From positions 1 through 24,519 of the IMG/VR virus record IMGVR_UViG_3300048918_000328: a stretch of 24,519 nt of DNA; one strand, written 5' to 3'. This stretch comes from a virus. Below are positions 1 to 6,386 of the stretch, piece after piece. A program made the translations under genes and the position numbers. Within the stretch, counting starts at the first letter, position 1; every line of letters begins with the position of its first letter. Under the pieces are notes generated by a model. It had not been told where the DNA came from. It made no database searches and worked only from the letters and a program-made list of their open reading frames with translations.

Positions 1-153
1 GCTGTGCAACCCGCATGCGGACCCTCTAGGGAGGACCCTCGAACCGGTGACGCTGTCTGCCCCGCGACACCGCGTGGCCGAGCCGCTGCGCTGCGCGCGC
101 GACTCGTTCCTCAACACGGGGGCCGGGGCGCGGGGTTCGCGACTGCGCGTCAT
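1..153 (-). CDS. Partial unknown early phage protein (N-terminal 51 residues)
   Basis: I do not recognise this gene. An ATG at 153-151 overlaps the TGA stop of the upstream gene as ATGA, the same junction used by its neighbours. The frame then stays open to base 1, so the C-terminus is outside the window. The visible residues are rich in Arg, Ser and Ala with no motif I can name. Most third codon positions are G or C, as in the rest of the operon. A competing frame on the same strand stays open to base 26, so the frame choice rests mainly on the coupled start and third-position composition. By position it would be an early lytic gene. Confidence 0.4.
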   Translation of the reverse strand, partial: MTRSREPRAPAPVLRNESRAQRSGSATRCRGADSVTGSRVLPRGSACGLHS

Positions 154-464
154 ACAGCGCGTCCTGTGCGAAGTGCCGCACGCAGTTCCGCTTTGACTGT
201 GGCTTGTGTCGGCCCACGGCCATCGGCATCACGGCACCACGTCGCCACCAGGTCCGACATGTGATCGCGAAGCATGAGGCCGTCCGCGCGGCTTTCAATG
301 GGCACGACGATGATCGATCGACACGGCAACACGAACACGCGTACGCCTTTGCCCTGCCATGCACGCTCAGCGATATGGCCAGACACCGCAGCCAGGCACG
401 AACCCACGCCACCAATGCGGCGACGCCCACCCACACCAAGTGGCAACTCAGTGGTGGGCGTCAT
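150..464 (-). CDS. Hypothetical early phage protein, 104 aa
   Basis: Unknown function. The start ATG (464-462) overlaps the upstream stop as ATGA, and its own stop overlaps the next ATG in the same way, which argues for a genuine translationally coupled gene. The same frame stays open upstream for 125 codons, but those codons are antisense or out of frame to better-supported genes, so the coupled start is preferred. The protein has a Gly/Arg-rich N-terminus and a central hydrophobic beta-like stretch (VRVFVLPCRSIIVVPIESR). No signal peptide or clear domain is seen. It is the fifth gene downstream of the Cro-like gene in the leftward operon. Confidence 0.55.
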   Translation of the reverse strand: MTPTTELPLGVGGRRRIGGVGSCLAAVSGHIAERAWQGKGVRVFVLPCRSIIVVPIESRADGLMLRDHMSDLVATWCRDADGRGPTQATVKAELRAALRTGRAV

Positions 465-655
465 GCTGGTGGTGACAACCTCAACGACGCCTGGCGCGCC
501 TGCGGCGGCCGCTGCAGCTCGGCCAAGATCTGGGCGCGTTCCTCGTCCGTAATCCCCTGTTCGAAGATACGGGCCACGCGCTCCTGCGCTGCGCGCAACG
601 TCGCGCGCTCCTGTGCTGATAGCGGACACGTTAGCGAGCCGCGCGCGGTGACCAC
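461..655 (-). CDS. Hypothetical early phage protein, 64 aa, GTG start
   Basis: Small unknown protein, probably largely helical (ERATLRAAQERVARIFEQG). The start is taken at GTG 655-653 because a perfect AGGAGG lies at 668-663, seven bases upstream; the longer upstream open frame has no comparable site. The gene overlaps the end of the zinc-finger gene by 25 bases, and its stop overlaps the ATG of the next gene. No catalytic motif is visible. Position in the early leftward operon is the only clue to a role. Confidence 0.55.
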   Translation of the reverse strand: MVTARGSLTCPLSAQERATLRAAQERVARIFEQGITDEERAQILAELQRPPQARQASLRLSPPA

Positions 656-855
656 CGGCGCGCCTCCTGCTCGTTCGCCTTCGCACAATCGATACATAGG
701 CGTGCGCCCATGCGCTGGCGCAGTTCGCTGATCGGCTCGCAACAATCGAGCATCGAGCAGAACGGCAAACCCTTGCCGGCCTGCTGGCGTGCCTGAAGTG
801 CGTGCTCGATGTCCTCCTGTTGGCGCTGTTGCGCCACATCGATCGCGTCCATCAT
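631..855 (-). CDS. TraR/DksA-type zinc-finger protein
   Basis: A 74-aa protein (73 aa if the second ATG at 852 is used) with the layout of short phage TraR/DksA-family proteins: an acidic, helical N-terminus followed by a C4 zinc finger. The visible metal ligands are FCSMLDC (CX4C) and LCIDC (CX2C), separated by a short helix containing EPISELRQRMGA. Family knowledge: DksA/TraR proteins bind the secondary channel of RNA polymerase and change promoter choice; phage copies have this size but are rarely tested. The tandem ATGATG start overlaps the stop of the CII-like gene, and AAGGGG lies just upstream, spaced better for the second ATG. The assignment to the family is good; a role in transcription is inferred. 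Confidence 0.8.
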   Translation of the reverse strand: MMDAIDVAQQRQQEDIEHALQARQQAGKGLPFCSMLDCCEPISELRQRMGARLCIDCAKANEQEARRWSPRAAR

Positions 856-1232
856 TTGCCCCTTGGCTTGGTCATGCCCGCTGCCTTCAGCAACCCTGGA
901 AGGTCCTCACAGAGGTGAAAGAGCGCGGCGAGAATCTGTTGCTGGCTCACCGACGGGTCCTGCAAGAAGCGGTCGATGAGGTAGTAGATGGGTGTCAGGT
1001 CGCCGCTCTTGGCGATGTATTCCTCGAGTAGGTCGCAACCGACATCGCGCTTGCGACCCGTACCGCCGCTGAGCTTCTCGCTCAGCGACGCAGGGGTTTC
1101 ACCGACCTGGGCGGCTACGTTCGACAAGCCGCGGTTGTAGACACCGGCTGCGACACAGTTGCGCAGCTTGCCGTGGAGCTTCGATAGCCCAGGCTGAAAG
1201 GTGACTGTTGTCGCCGCTTCAAAAGTTCGCAT
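852..1232 (-). CDS. CII-like phage regulatory protein (Phage_CP76 type)
   Basis: A 126-aa protein resembling the phage regulatory CII family (CP76). It has an N-terminal region with the pattern seen there (LSNVAAQVGETPASLSEKLSG, a helix-turn-helix-like unit with a long second half). A helical C-terminus with EEYIAKSGDLTPIYYLIDRFL follows. Members act as DNA-binding regulators at the lysis-lysogeny switch. It is the second gene of the early leftward operon, the classical place for cII. The start is uncertain: ATG 1232 matches the usual family length, but no good ribosome site precedes it, and an in-frame ATG at 1289 would add 19 residues. Its stop overlaps the start of the zinc-finger gene. 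Confidence 0.7.
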   Translation of the reverse strand: MRTFEAATTVTFQPGLSKLHGKLRNCVAAGVYNRGLSNVAAQVGETPASLSEKLSGGTGRKRDVGCDLLEEYIAKSGDLTPIYYLIDRFLQDPSVSQQQILAALFHLCEDLPGLLKAAGMTKPRGK

Positions 1233-1310
1233 TGGTTCGCACTGACCGGTGGGAGAATGGGTGCCATGACGGACGGACGCCGCACGCATGGATTCGCTTT
1301 CTCTGGGGCC

Positions 1311-1529
1311 TTAACTGGGCGCACTCGCGCACATTTGGGTCGCAACCGGGTCGCAGCCCGGAACGACTTCACGGGCGAGCTTGATCACGGCGTCGCCGGC
1401 GTCCCAAAAGGTCTGCCTGCCCCGCTTCATCCGGTGGACGGTGGGCTGGGAAGCATCAATGCGCGCGGCAATGCGAGCCTCGCTCCAACCCGCTTTTAGA
1501 AGGATGTGAACAGCGTCTGCTGGCTTCAT
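1311..1529 (-). CDS. Cro-like helix-turn-helix repressor
   Basis: A 72-aa small DNA-binding protein, divergent from the cI-type repressor and first in the early operon, as cro is in lambdoid phages. The HTH is visible in the N-terminal half: WSEARIAARIDASQPTVHRM, followed by a basic turn (KRGRQTF). The start at ATG 1529 leaves just over 100 bases between the divergent genes, holding three palindromes. In-frame ATGs at 1547 and 1541 would place operator DNA inside the coding sequence and are less likely. Role (family plus position): repression of the repressor promoter and tuning of early transcription. No paralogue of it is seen in the window. Confidence 0.75.
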   Translation of the reverse strand: MKPADAVHILLKAGWSEARIAARIDASQPTVHRMKRGRQTFWDAGDAVIKLAREVVPGCDPVATQMCASAPS

Positions 1530-1541
1530 GGCGCCCAGCAT

Positions 1542-1641
1542 ATTCATTACTGAATCACAAGGCAAGTCACAAATGAATCACTCGAATGTAGTTCAGGTGT
1601 GGCCGAGTGGAGGGATGCCCGAGCATTATTCAGGCATGAAT
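1542..1641. promoter_or_regulatory. Immunity operators: three ATTCA-N4-TGAAT inverted repeats
   Basis: Site A is ATTCA-TTAC-TGAAT (1542-1555). Site B is AGTCA-CAAA-TGAAT (1565-1578, one arm mismatch). Site C is ATTCA-GGCA-TGAAT (1628-1641). A and B are 23 bases apart, about two helical turns. They lie between the divergent Cro-like and cI-like genes, so they are the natural operators for those two regulators. Site C overlaps the proposed repressor start codon. A -10-like CATTAT at 1624-1629 would start transcription at or near that ATG, giving a leaderless message as in lambda PRM; no good -35 precedes it. The repeats are seen directly; the binding proteins are inferred. Confidence 0.7.
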
Positions 1642-2307
1642 CACCTCGCCAAAAATCTCGAATTCCTTATGCAGGGCCAGGAACTCAGTCCGCGCGACAT
1701 ACAGCGCCGGTGCGGGGTGTCACAGCCGACGATCCACCGGATCCTCACCAAGGATGATTACAAGCCCCGTATAGAAGCCATTGACACCTTGGCGGATCTG
1801 TTCGGCGTGTCCGCGCACGACCTGCGCTTCAGCGACCTATCCGAACCGGGCGCACTTGACGTGCCGGGCCCAAGGCACCTGCGCGACACCGTCCGCATCC
1901 AGGCCCTAAAGGATTTTGGCCCCCGGTCGACACAGTCAGATCGACTGTCCCCTTTCGAGCACCTCGATGTTTCGATGCCCTGGTTCACGGCGCACATCGG
2001 CTCCAATCCCGCTAACGTGCGGTTCGCAGTGATGCGGGACGACTCAATGCGTGGCGAAATAGAAATGGGGGATGTGGTATTCATCGACACCACTGCTACC
2101 AGCATTGAGCAGGCCGGCGACGGCATCTATGCCTTTACTTACTTTGGCATCAGCCACATCAAATACGGACAGCGCCCTAAGTTAGGCGAGCTCGTCTTCA
2201 AAGGAACGAAGCCCTTTCTGGACTCGATTCCCATAGAGGGCAACGAGCACGACGGCCTGCAGATCCATGGCCGCGTCGTTGCGAAGCTCAGTCTGACCAA
2301 GGTATAG
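1636..2307 (+). CDS. cI-type phage repressor, HTH plus S24 peptidase-like domain
   Basis: A 223-aa repressor. Residues 1-65 form an HTH domain (recognition region around RRCGVSQPTIHRIL). The C-terminal half is S24/LexA-like, with the Ser motif MRDDSM (Ser137) followed by EIEMGDVVFID, and a plausible catalytic Lys in HIKYG (Lys176). The usual GDSM reads DDSM here. The linker before the Ser motif has no Ala-Gly or Cys-Gly pair, the cleavage site in RecA-responsive repressors, so self-cleavage is doubtful. Start: ATG 1636 fits the family N-terminus. In-frame ATGs at 1573 (AAGG ten bases upstream) and 1615 are alternatives. It is divergent from the Cro-like gene and followed after 28 bases by the MASE1-like gene. 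Expected role: maintenance of lysogeny. Confidence 0.88.
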   Translation: MNHLAKNLEFLMQGQELSPRDIQRRCGVSQPTIHRILTKDDYKPRIEAIDTLADLFGVSAHDLRFSDLSEPGALDVPGPRHLRDTVRIQALKDFGPRSTQSDRLSPFEHLDVSMPWFTAHIGSNPANVRFAVMRDDSMRGEIEMGDVVFIDTTATSIEQAGDGIYAFTYFGISHIKYGQRPKLGELVFKGTKPFLDSIPIEGNEHDGLQIHGRVVAKLSLTKV

Positions 2308-2335
2308 GGCAAATCTGCAGGGGGCAGATAAAGCG

Positions 2336-3949
2336 ATGACCAAGCAGGGGAATGTCCGGCTGTGCGCCTACGTTGCGCTCGCCTATGCAGCGCTGTACTA
2401 CCTTCTTCGATCCACGCCATCCTTCATCAATTTGTCGGCAGGCCTCTCGTTGACGGCCTTTCTGTTTTCGAGCCGCCGGCTCTGGCCCGCCTATGTCGCT
2501 GGCCAATTGCTTGGCGCGTCGGTCGCCGCTCTCGGGCAATATGGCCAAGCGCCGTATACAACGACTTGGATGGCTACCGTCGTTGTTCTTCCCATGGTGG
2601 TTTCCTTGTGGATTGCGGTTGTAGCGCGGCGCTCTGAAGACCATGTCGGCTTCTTTGGATTGGGAGATGCGTCGCGATTCCTTGTCATTGCCGGACTCGG
2701 GTCCGTCGCACTCGGAGTGTCGGGGCTGGTGATCCTTTCCACTCTGGCCAGCGACGTCGAGGCGCTTTACCCCGGATGGGTGCGCCGCCTTTGGCTCTAT
2801 TCAATTGGGTCGTTTGTGGGCGCCATTGCAGTCGCACCTGCCGTCGCATCGATACGCGACCGATTTTTGGCGACCCGCTCCATTTCAGGCCTGCTGAAGG
2901 GCTTCGAATCGACCCTCCGCCGGCATTTCTTAGGAGCGCTTCACGTCTTGGCGTGGTGCGTGCCAGCCGTTGCGCTCTCCACAATCATCACGTCTCCGGA
3001 AGCCTTGTGGATAATCCGGTTGGCGATGGCCCTTGCGCTCTGCGCTACCACCGTTACCCGTTCACGACCGCAACCGATCGCGTTCGCTCTTCCGTGCGTG
3101 ATGATCTCGTTAGCCCTCACTCAGGGCGAGCAATTTCGGGCACCTCAATTGCTCCAGGTGACTGACCTGACAGCGTTCATTGGCGCACTGGTCCTCGTGG
3201 TCAGCATGCGCTCCGCCGAAGAGCGCGCCGTGGCCCGCAACGCTTCCGCGAATGCCAGGCATTGGAAGCGTTCCGCACAGGAACGCGCACAGCTGCCGAG
3301 CATCATTCGCCGACAGCAGGCCGCTCAGATCGACCGAGTCCTCAATTGCATCTCGCAAACTGATGCGGCGCTAAGGAACGAAGACAGGGACCGCGAAGAG
3401 GTCGCCATGACCTGGTGGCGAACGATCTCCACAGCACGTCACCAGCTGCGGTCGCTGCGTGATTCGGTTGCGCCACCCGTGCTCATCGGCCACGGTCTCG
3501 CGGCCGCCCTCGCCGCAAGCCCGGTTGTTGTTTCGGTCGAGGACGGCGGCGGCACTTACCACTCCCATACACCGGCGGCCGCCCGCGAGCTGTCTCAGAC
3601 GATCCAGGAGACGGCGTACCACGTCGCGACCAAGGCAGCATTTCTCCTCATGTCACATGGCCGCCCTTCACGCGTCGCTGTTCGCGTCAGAGTCGGTATG
3701 AAAGCTGGAAGGCGCTGGGCGGTTGTGACGGTGAAGGCGGACTCGGTCGCCGAATTGACCGAAGCGAACGATAGCCATATCCGCTACACCGAATCGTCGA
3801 TCAAGGATCTCGCCAAGATCGCGCGCGCCTTTGGCGGGGCATTGCACCGCCGTGATCTGGGCACCCGCCAGATCATCTCAGCGTTATTCGTGGATGATGC
3901 AGTGGAGACTGTCTTCGGCCTCCCAATGAAAAGGGCCGGCGAACGTTAA
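2336..3949 (+). CDS. MASE1-like membrane sensor with degenerate histidine-kinase-like C-terminus
   Basis: A 537-aa protein. Residues 1-291 hold about eight or nine hydrophobic segments (near 7-24, 34-62, 76-96, 112-136, 152-172, 198-217, 224-240, 245-262, 277-291), in the style of MASE1 integral membrane sensory domains. Residues 295-375 are charged and helical. Residues 376-520 resemble the NarX-type kinase core: PPVLIGHGLAAALAASP matches the end of a HisKA_3-like unit. QETAYHVATKAA sits where the ATPase N-box should be but lacks its Asn, and the expected DxGxG is replaced around VKADSVAEL. No phosphoacceptor His appears in an ERxxIARELHD-like motif. I infer a pseudokinase-like sensor. It follows the repressor by 28 bases and probably shares its lysogenic transcript. 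Immunity modulation, superinfection exclusion or host signalling are possible roles; none is shown. Confidence 0.7.
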   Translation: MTKQGNVRLCAYVALAYAALYYLLRSTPSFINLSAGLSLTAFLFSSRRLWPAYVAGQLLGASVAALGQYGQAPYTTTWMATVVVLPMVVSLWIAVVARRSEDHVGFFGLGDASRFLVIAGLGSVALGVSGLVILSTLASDVEALYPGWVRRLWLYSIGSFVGAIAVAPAVASIRDRFLATRSISGLLKGFESTLRRHFLGALHVLAWCVPAVALSTIITSPEALWIIRLAMALALCATTVTRSRPQPIAFALPCVMISLALTQGEQFRAPQLLQVTDLTAFIGALVLVVSMRSAEERAVARNASANARHWKRSAQERAQLPSIIRRQQAAQIDRVLNCISQTDAALRNEDRDREEVAMTWWRTISTARHQLRSLRDSVAPPVLIGHGLAAALAASPVVVSVEDGGGTYHSHTPAAARELSQTIQETAYHVATKAAFLLMSHGRPSRVAVRVRVGMKAGRRWAVVTVKADSVAELTEANDSHIRYTESSIKDLAKIARAFGGALHRRDLGTRQIISALFVDDAVETVFGLPMKRAGER

Positions 3950-3961
3950 TTCGCCGGCCCT
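3932..3961. terminator. Bidirectional intrinsic terminator between convergent genes
   Basis: A perfect 12-bp stem, AGGGCCGGCGAA (3932-3943) with TTCGCCGGCCCT (3950-3961), closes a 6-base loop that contains the TAA stop of the MASE1-like gene. Reading the minus strand, the stem is followed by TTTTC, so it is a better intrinsic terminator for the secreted-protein gene that converges on it. In the plus direction the U-tract is absent. Confidence 0.8.
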
Positions 3962-3987
3962 CCCGATTCGTGACGCCGTATAGTTCG

Positions 3988-4491
3988 TCAGTTAACCGGC
4001 TTGCTGCACTCGATCGGGTCACCACAAGACAGCGCCTGAGCCTGCGGCGTGACGGTAGCGGCGGCAGGCGCCACAATCCGCGGCTTACTGCATTCGATCG
4101 GGTCGCCGCAGGCCGCTGGCTGGACCGATAGACCCGAACCGGTGGCCTGGATCGAGATGGCCTGGTCCGAGTAGACCGTAGCACCCTGCACGGCTGCGCC
4201 TTGCGGCGCCGTGGTCACGATCGACGGATTGCCGACCGGCAGGACCATAACGTTCTGCCCATCCGTAGCAATAGCTGCCAGCGGCGCCCCGTTCGCACCA
4301 TTGACCTGGATGAACTCGACTCCGTTTTGCACCCACCGATATGCGTGAAATGACGCATGGCTGCTGACGTCCTGGGCATTCGGCCAGTTCGAGCCTAGTC
4401 CCGCCTGGTCAGCGGAAGCGACGCCAGCCACCCCAAAACCCGCGACCAACGCCACCGCGGCGAGCATCCACCTCTTTGATCGATTTCCCAT
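3988..4491 (-). CDS. Secreted accessory protein with duplicated CGDPIECSKP motif
   Basis: A 167-aa protein with a clear Sec signal peptide: basic MGNRSKRW, a hydrophobic stretch to about residue 24, and a cleavage-like ASA-DQ near residue 27. The mature part is Ala/Val/Gln-rich and probably mostly beta. The C-terminal third carries CGDPIECSKP twice, the second copy four residues from the end (SKPVN), giving four cysteines that could make two disulfide loops. I do not recognise the family. A good ribosome site (AAGGGGAAAGCA) precedes ATG 4491. The gene stands alone, is antisense to its phage neighbours, and has its own terminator and a repressor-like palindrome upstream: the usual build of a lysogenic conversion gene. 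Export to the periplasm or beyond is inferred from the signal peptide. Confidence 0.75.
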   Translation of the reverse strand: MGNRSKRWMLAAVALVAGFGVAGVASADQAGLGSNWPNAQDVSSHASFHAYRWVQNGVEFIQVNGANGAPLAAIATDGQNVMVLPVGNPSIVTTAPQGAAVQGATVYSDQAISIQATGSGLSVQPAACGDPIECSKPRIVAPAAATVTPQAQALSCGDPIECSKPVN

Positions 4492-4550
4492 TGCTTTCCC
4501 CTTTGGGCTTGGTTTCTTCGCTCTGAATGTGAACGAACACTGAACACATA

Positions 4551-4576
4551 TGAATCAAATGATTCACTTGTGAATC
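4551..4576. promoter_or_regulatory. Distal repressor-like operator
   Basis: GATTCA-CTTG-TGAATC (4561-4576) has the same arms and 4-base spacer as the immunity operators about 3 kb away, with one extra base pair per arm. It overlaps a second palindrome, TGAATCA-AA-TGATTCA (4551-4566). It lies between the secreted-protein gene (start 4491, minus) and the accessory operon (start 4686, plus), so the immunity repressor or Cro-like protein could control either or both. No strong -35/-10 pair is evident on either strand. The region 4492-4685 otherwise holds only the two ribosome sites. Confidence 0.6.
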
Positions 4577-4685
4577 TATGAAGCGATACATTCGTGACTA
4601 GACCGGCAGGGCACGAATGCCCGCCCTGGTCACTGCGAAGCATACGGGCCGCGGTTGGCGGCGCACAGGCTCTGAGGACAAACCT

Positions 4686-4937
4686 ATGATCGAGAGCGCA
4701 GTCCATCACGCTGCCGGCCGTTTCCGGAAATGCCGGAAGTGCAAGGCCGAGCCCAAGCACTACAAAGTTCACGGCCGCCGCAGTGGCGAGCCCGTTCGGT
4801 TCGAGCCCTGCCCCGCCCGTCACCGCATCGCCTGCGGCTGCACGCAGACGGGCGAGCTGCCCACGCTCGAACTCGCGGAAACCGCCTGGGAGCAGGCGCA
4901 GCGCCGCACCAAACGCCCTGCAGCGGTGGCCGCATGA
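4686..4937 (+). CDS. Small zinc-ribbon-like phage protein, 83 aa
   Basis: A basic 83-aa protein with KCRKCKAEP (CX2C), then PCPARHRIACGC (CX7CXC), spaced as expected for a zinc ribbon; binding to nucleic acid is a guess. ATG 4686 has GAGG about nine bases upstream and is preferred over an upstream in-frame start at 4617. The stop overlaps the next ATG (ATGA). It is the first gene of the rightward accessory operon that ends in the integrase. Confidence 0.65.
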   Translation: MIESAVHHAAGRFRKCRKCKAEPKHYKVHGRRSGEPVRFEPCPARHRIACGCTQTGELPTLELAETAWEQAQRRTKRPAAVAA

Positions 4938-5167
4938 GCACGGCAACGCACTACTGGGAAAAGCTCGCCGCGGCTCACGACGCCCAGGCGCTCGCCCATC
5001 GCCTTTACGCCGAAGCGGCCCGCAAATCCGGCCGTTCCGACGAAACCACGCTGGCCACCATCAGCCACAACGACGTGCAGAGCGGCTATTTCGCGAAGCG
5101 CGCCGACGAAGCGCGCGCCAACGCCGCATGGCCCAGCACGCCCCTCGCCATCGCCTCGGAGGCCTGA
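4934..5167 (+). CDS. Hypothetical phage protein, 77 aa
   Basis: Unknown. A predicted all-helical, Ala-rich soluble protein (WEKLAAAHDAQALAHRLYAEA near the N-terminus). The start ATG overlaps the preceding stop (ATGA), supporting coupled translation, and the next gene begins two bases after its stop. No motif or cysteine pair is visible. Confidence 0.55.
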   Translation: MSTATHYWEKLAAAHDAQALAHRLYAEAARKSGRSDETTLATISHNDVQSGYFAKRADEARANAAWPSTPLAIASEA

Positions 5168-5169
5168 TC

Positions 5170-5376
5170 ATGCCTGCTGCCACCCTTCCTATTGCTCCGC
5201 CGGTGACCTTCAACGCAGCGCGTGAAGGCGACGCCTATCGCGGCGAGATCATCCAGTCCAACGGCGAGCGCGCTGCGCGCACCCGTCACCTCCACGCCAC
5301 CGTGCAGGCTGCGCTCCAAGCCGCTGATCGCTTGTGGAAGAGCCTCCGCGCCCAGGCCGCCGAGGTGGACTTGTGA
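5170..5376 (+). CDS. Hypothetical phage protein, 68 aa
   Basis: Unknown small protein. The middle reads as two beta strands (DAYRGEIIQSNGERAARTRH) followed by a helix (HATVQAALQAADRLWKSL), a plausible compact domain. ATG 5170 follows the previous stop by two bases, and GAGG is present in the end of the preceding gene. The stop overlaps the following GTG start. Confidence 0.55.
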   Translation: MPAATLPIAPPVTFNAAREGDAYRGEIIQSNGERAARTRHLHATVQAALQAADRLWKSLRAQAAEVDL

Positions 5377-5579
5377 TCGTCACCGATCGCACCGGCTCCA
5401 AAGGCGATGTCGCGGCGGCCGTCAAAGCCGCCCTCGCCCGAATTCAGAGCGCCACGCAGGTGCCCGAGCTGTTCGACAAGCAGCCGGGCGCCTGGATCGT
5501 CTCGTGGCCGTCCATCTGCGCGGCCTGGGTGATCGCCGCGCTCATCGCCTACTGCCGTTTCACCGGCCGCATCCAGTAA
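5373..5579 (+). CDS. Small single-pass membrane protein, 68 aa
   Basis: Starts at GTG 5373, overlapping the upstream stop, with GAGGT about eight bases before it. Residues 1-45 are soluble and helical. A single hydrophobic segment near the C-terminus (SICAAWVIAALIAYCRF) is followed by a short basic tail, so it is probably a C-terminally anchored inner-membrane protein. No family recognised. Membrane insertion within an otherwise soluble accessory operon is its only distinctive feature. Confidence 0.55.
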   Translation: MIVTDRTGSKGDVAAAVKAALARIQSATQVPELFDKQPGAWIVSWPSICAAWVIAALIAYCRFTGRIQ

Positions 5580-5594
5580 CTAAGGGGAACATCT

Positions 5595-5918
5595 ATGGAA
5601 CTCATCGCATCACTAACTGCTCCCGTCCAAGCAGTGCACGCCACCGACATTCTCGCGGCAGCTGCCGACAGCATTGATGACCGCGCCGCTTTGCGCGATC
5701 AAGCCGATGGCGAGCGCAGCATGGCGCGAGCCATTTCCGCCTTCAACGCAGTTCATGGCACCCAATTGACCGAACTGCAGGGCTGGAACCTCATGCTGCT
5801 GTTGAAGATCGCCCGAAGCACCGCTGGCCGCACAAACGCTGACGATTACACCGATATGGCCGGCTACGCGGCGCTCGCCGGCGAATGCGCGCAACGCGTG
5901 CACCAGGCGGCCGCGTAG
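5595..5918 (+). CDS. DUF6378-like phage protein
   Basis: A 107-aa protein matching the DUF6378 pattern known from many phages: DQADGERSMARAISAFNAV, then a Gly-Trp-x-hydrophobic helix (GWNLMLLLKIAR), then an Asn/Asp-Asp-Tyr-x-Asp signature (NADDYTDMAGYAALAGE). The family's enzymatic function is not established to my knowledge; its acidic helices recall MazG-like pyrophosphohydrolases, which is only a comparison. AAGGGGA precedes ATG 5595. The gene is intact and of normal length. Confidence 0.75.
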   Translation: MELIASLTAPVQAVHATDILAAAADSIDDRAALRDQADGERSMARAISAFNAVHGTQLTELQGWNLMLLLKIARSTAGRTNADDYTDMAGYAALAGECAQRVHQAAA

Positions 5919-5920
5919 TC

Positions 5921-6109
5921 GTGAGCCAGCAGAAACGCGATGCGAAGCAGCTGACCCGAGCCGCCGAGTCCCTCACGGGCCGGTGGTTTTGCGGTTCGGG
6001 CCAGCACTTCGTCACCGGCGACGCCGTGCTCCGCAACGGCAGGCGCGTATGCATCGCCTGCAGCCGACGCATGGCTGAGCTGCGCCGCAAGCAGCGTAAC
6101 CAGGGGTAA
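5921..6109 (+). CDS. Small zinc-finger phage protein, 62 aa
   Basis: Starts at GTG 5921, two bases after the previous stop. It has a basic N-terminal helix, then WFCGSGQHFVTGDAVLR and RRVCIACSRRM. One Cys plus His in the first half and CX2C in the second suggest a single treble-clef or ribbon zinc site. The C-terminal helix is strongly basic, consistent with nucleic acid contact. No named family recognised; the ribosome site is weak. Confidence 0.55.
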   Translation: MSQQKRDAKQLTRAAESLTGRWFCGSGQHFVTGDAVLRNGRRVCIACSRRMAELRRKQRNQG

Positions 6110-6113
6110 GACG

Positions 6114-6386
6114 ATGGACGCAAAAGCACGTCAGCGGCGGCGAGCTCAGAACGCCGCTCGCATCATCAGCGCAATCCAGCCCGCGCAAGGTCAGCTCACG
6201 AAAGCCCAGGACGAGTTGGCCCTCATGTACACGCCGCCTGGCGTTGCCATGGCATTGCTTCGCGCCGGGGCCGAGATGGAACGGGCGATACGGATGGCGG
6301 AGCGCGCCATGCATCGCGCATCGCGCAAGGCACTTCGCGGCGAGCCGTTGGCCGCCGCCACTCACCAAACGGGGGAATCCCTTTGA
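6114..6386 (+). CDS. Hypothetical helical phage protein, 90 aa
   Basis: Unknown. Strongly basic N-terminus (KARQRRRAQNAAR), then helices rich in Ala and Met (MALLRAGAEMERAIRMAERAM). It ends inside the first codons of the ParB-like gene by a 4-base overlap, so the two are probably co-translated. It may be a DNA-binding or adaptor protein for its neighbour, which is inference from position only. Confidence 0.5.
   Translation: MDAKARQRRRAQNAARIISAIQPAQGQLTKAQDELALMYTPPGVAMALLRAGAEMERAIRMAERAMHRASRKALRGEPLAAATHQTGESL

Noticed and set aside
26-839. Long open frames of 137 and 229 codons on the minus strand, starting at 439 and 839
   Set aside because: Their upstream parts cross genes with good ribosome sites and ATGA junctions. 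Only the downstream part of the 229-codon frame (464-150) is kept as a gene.
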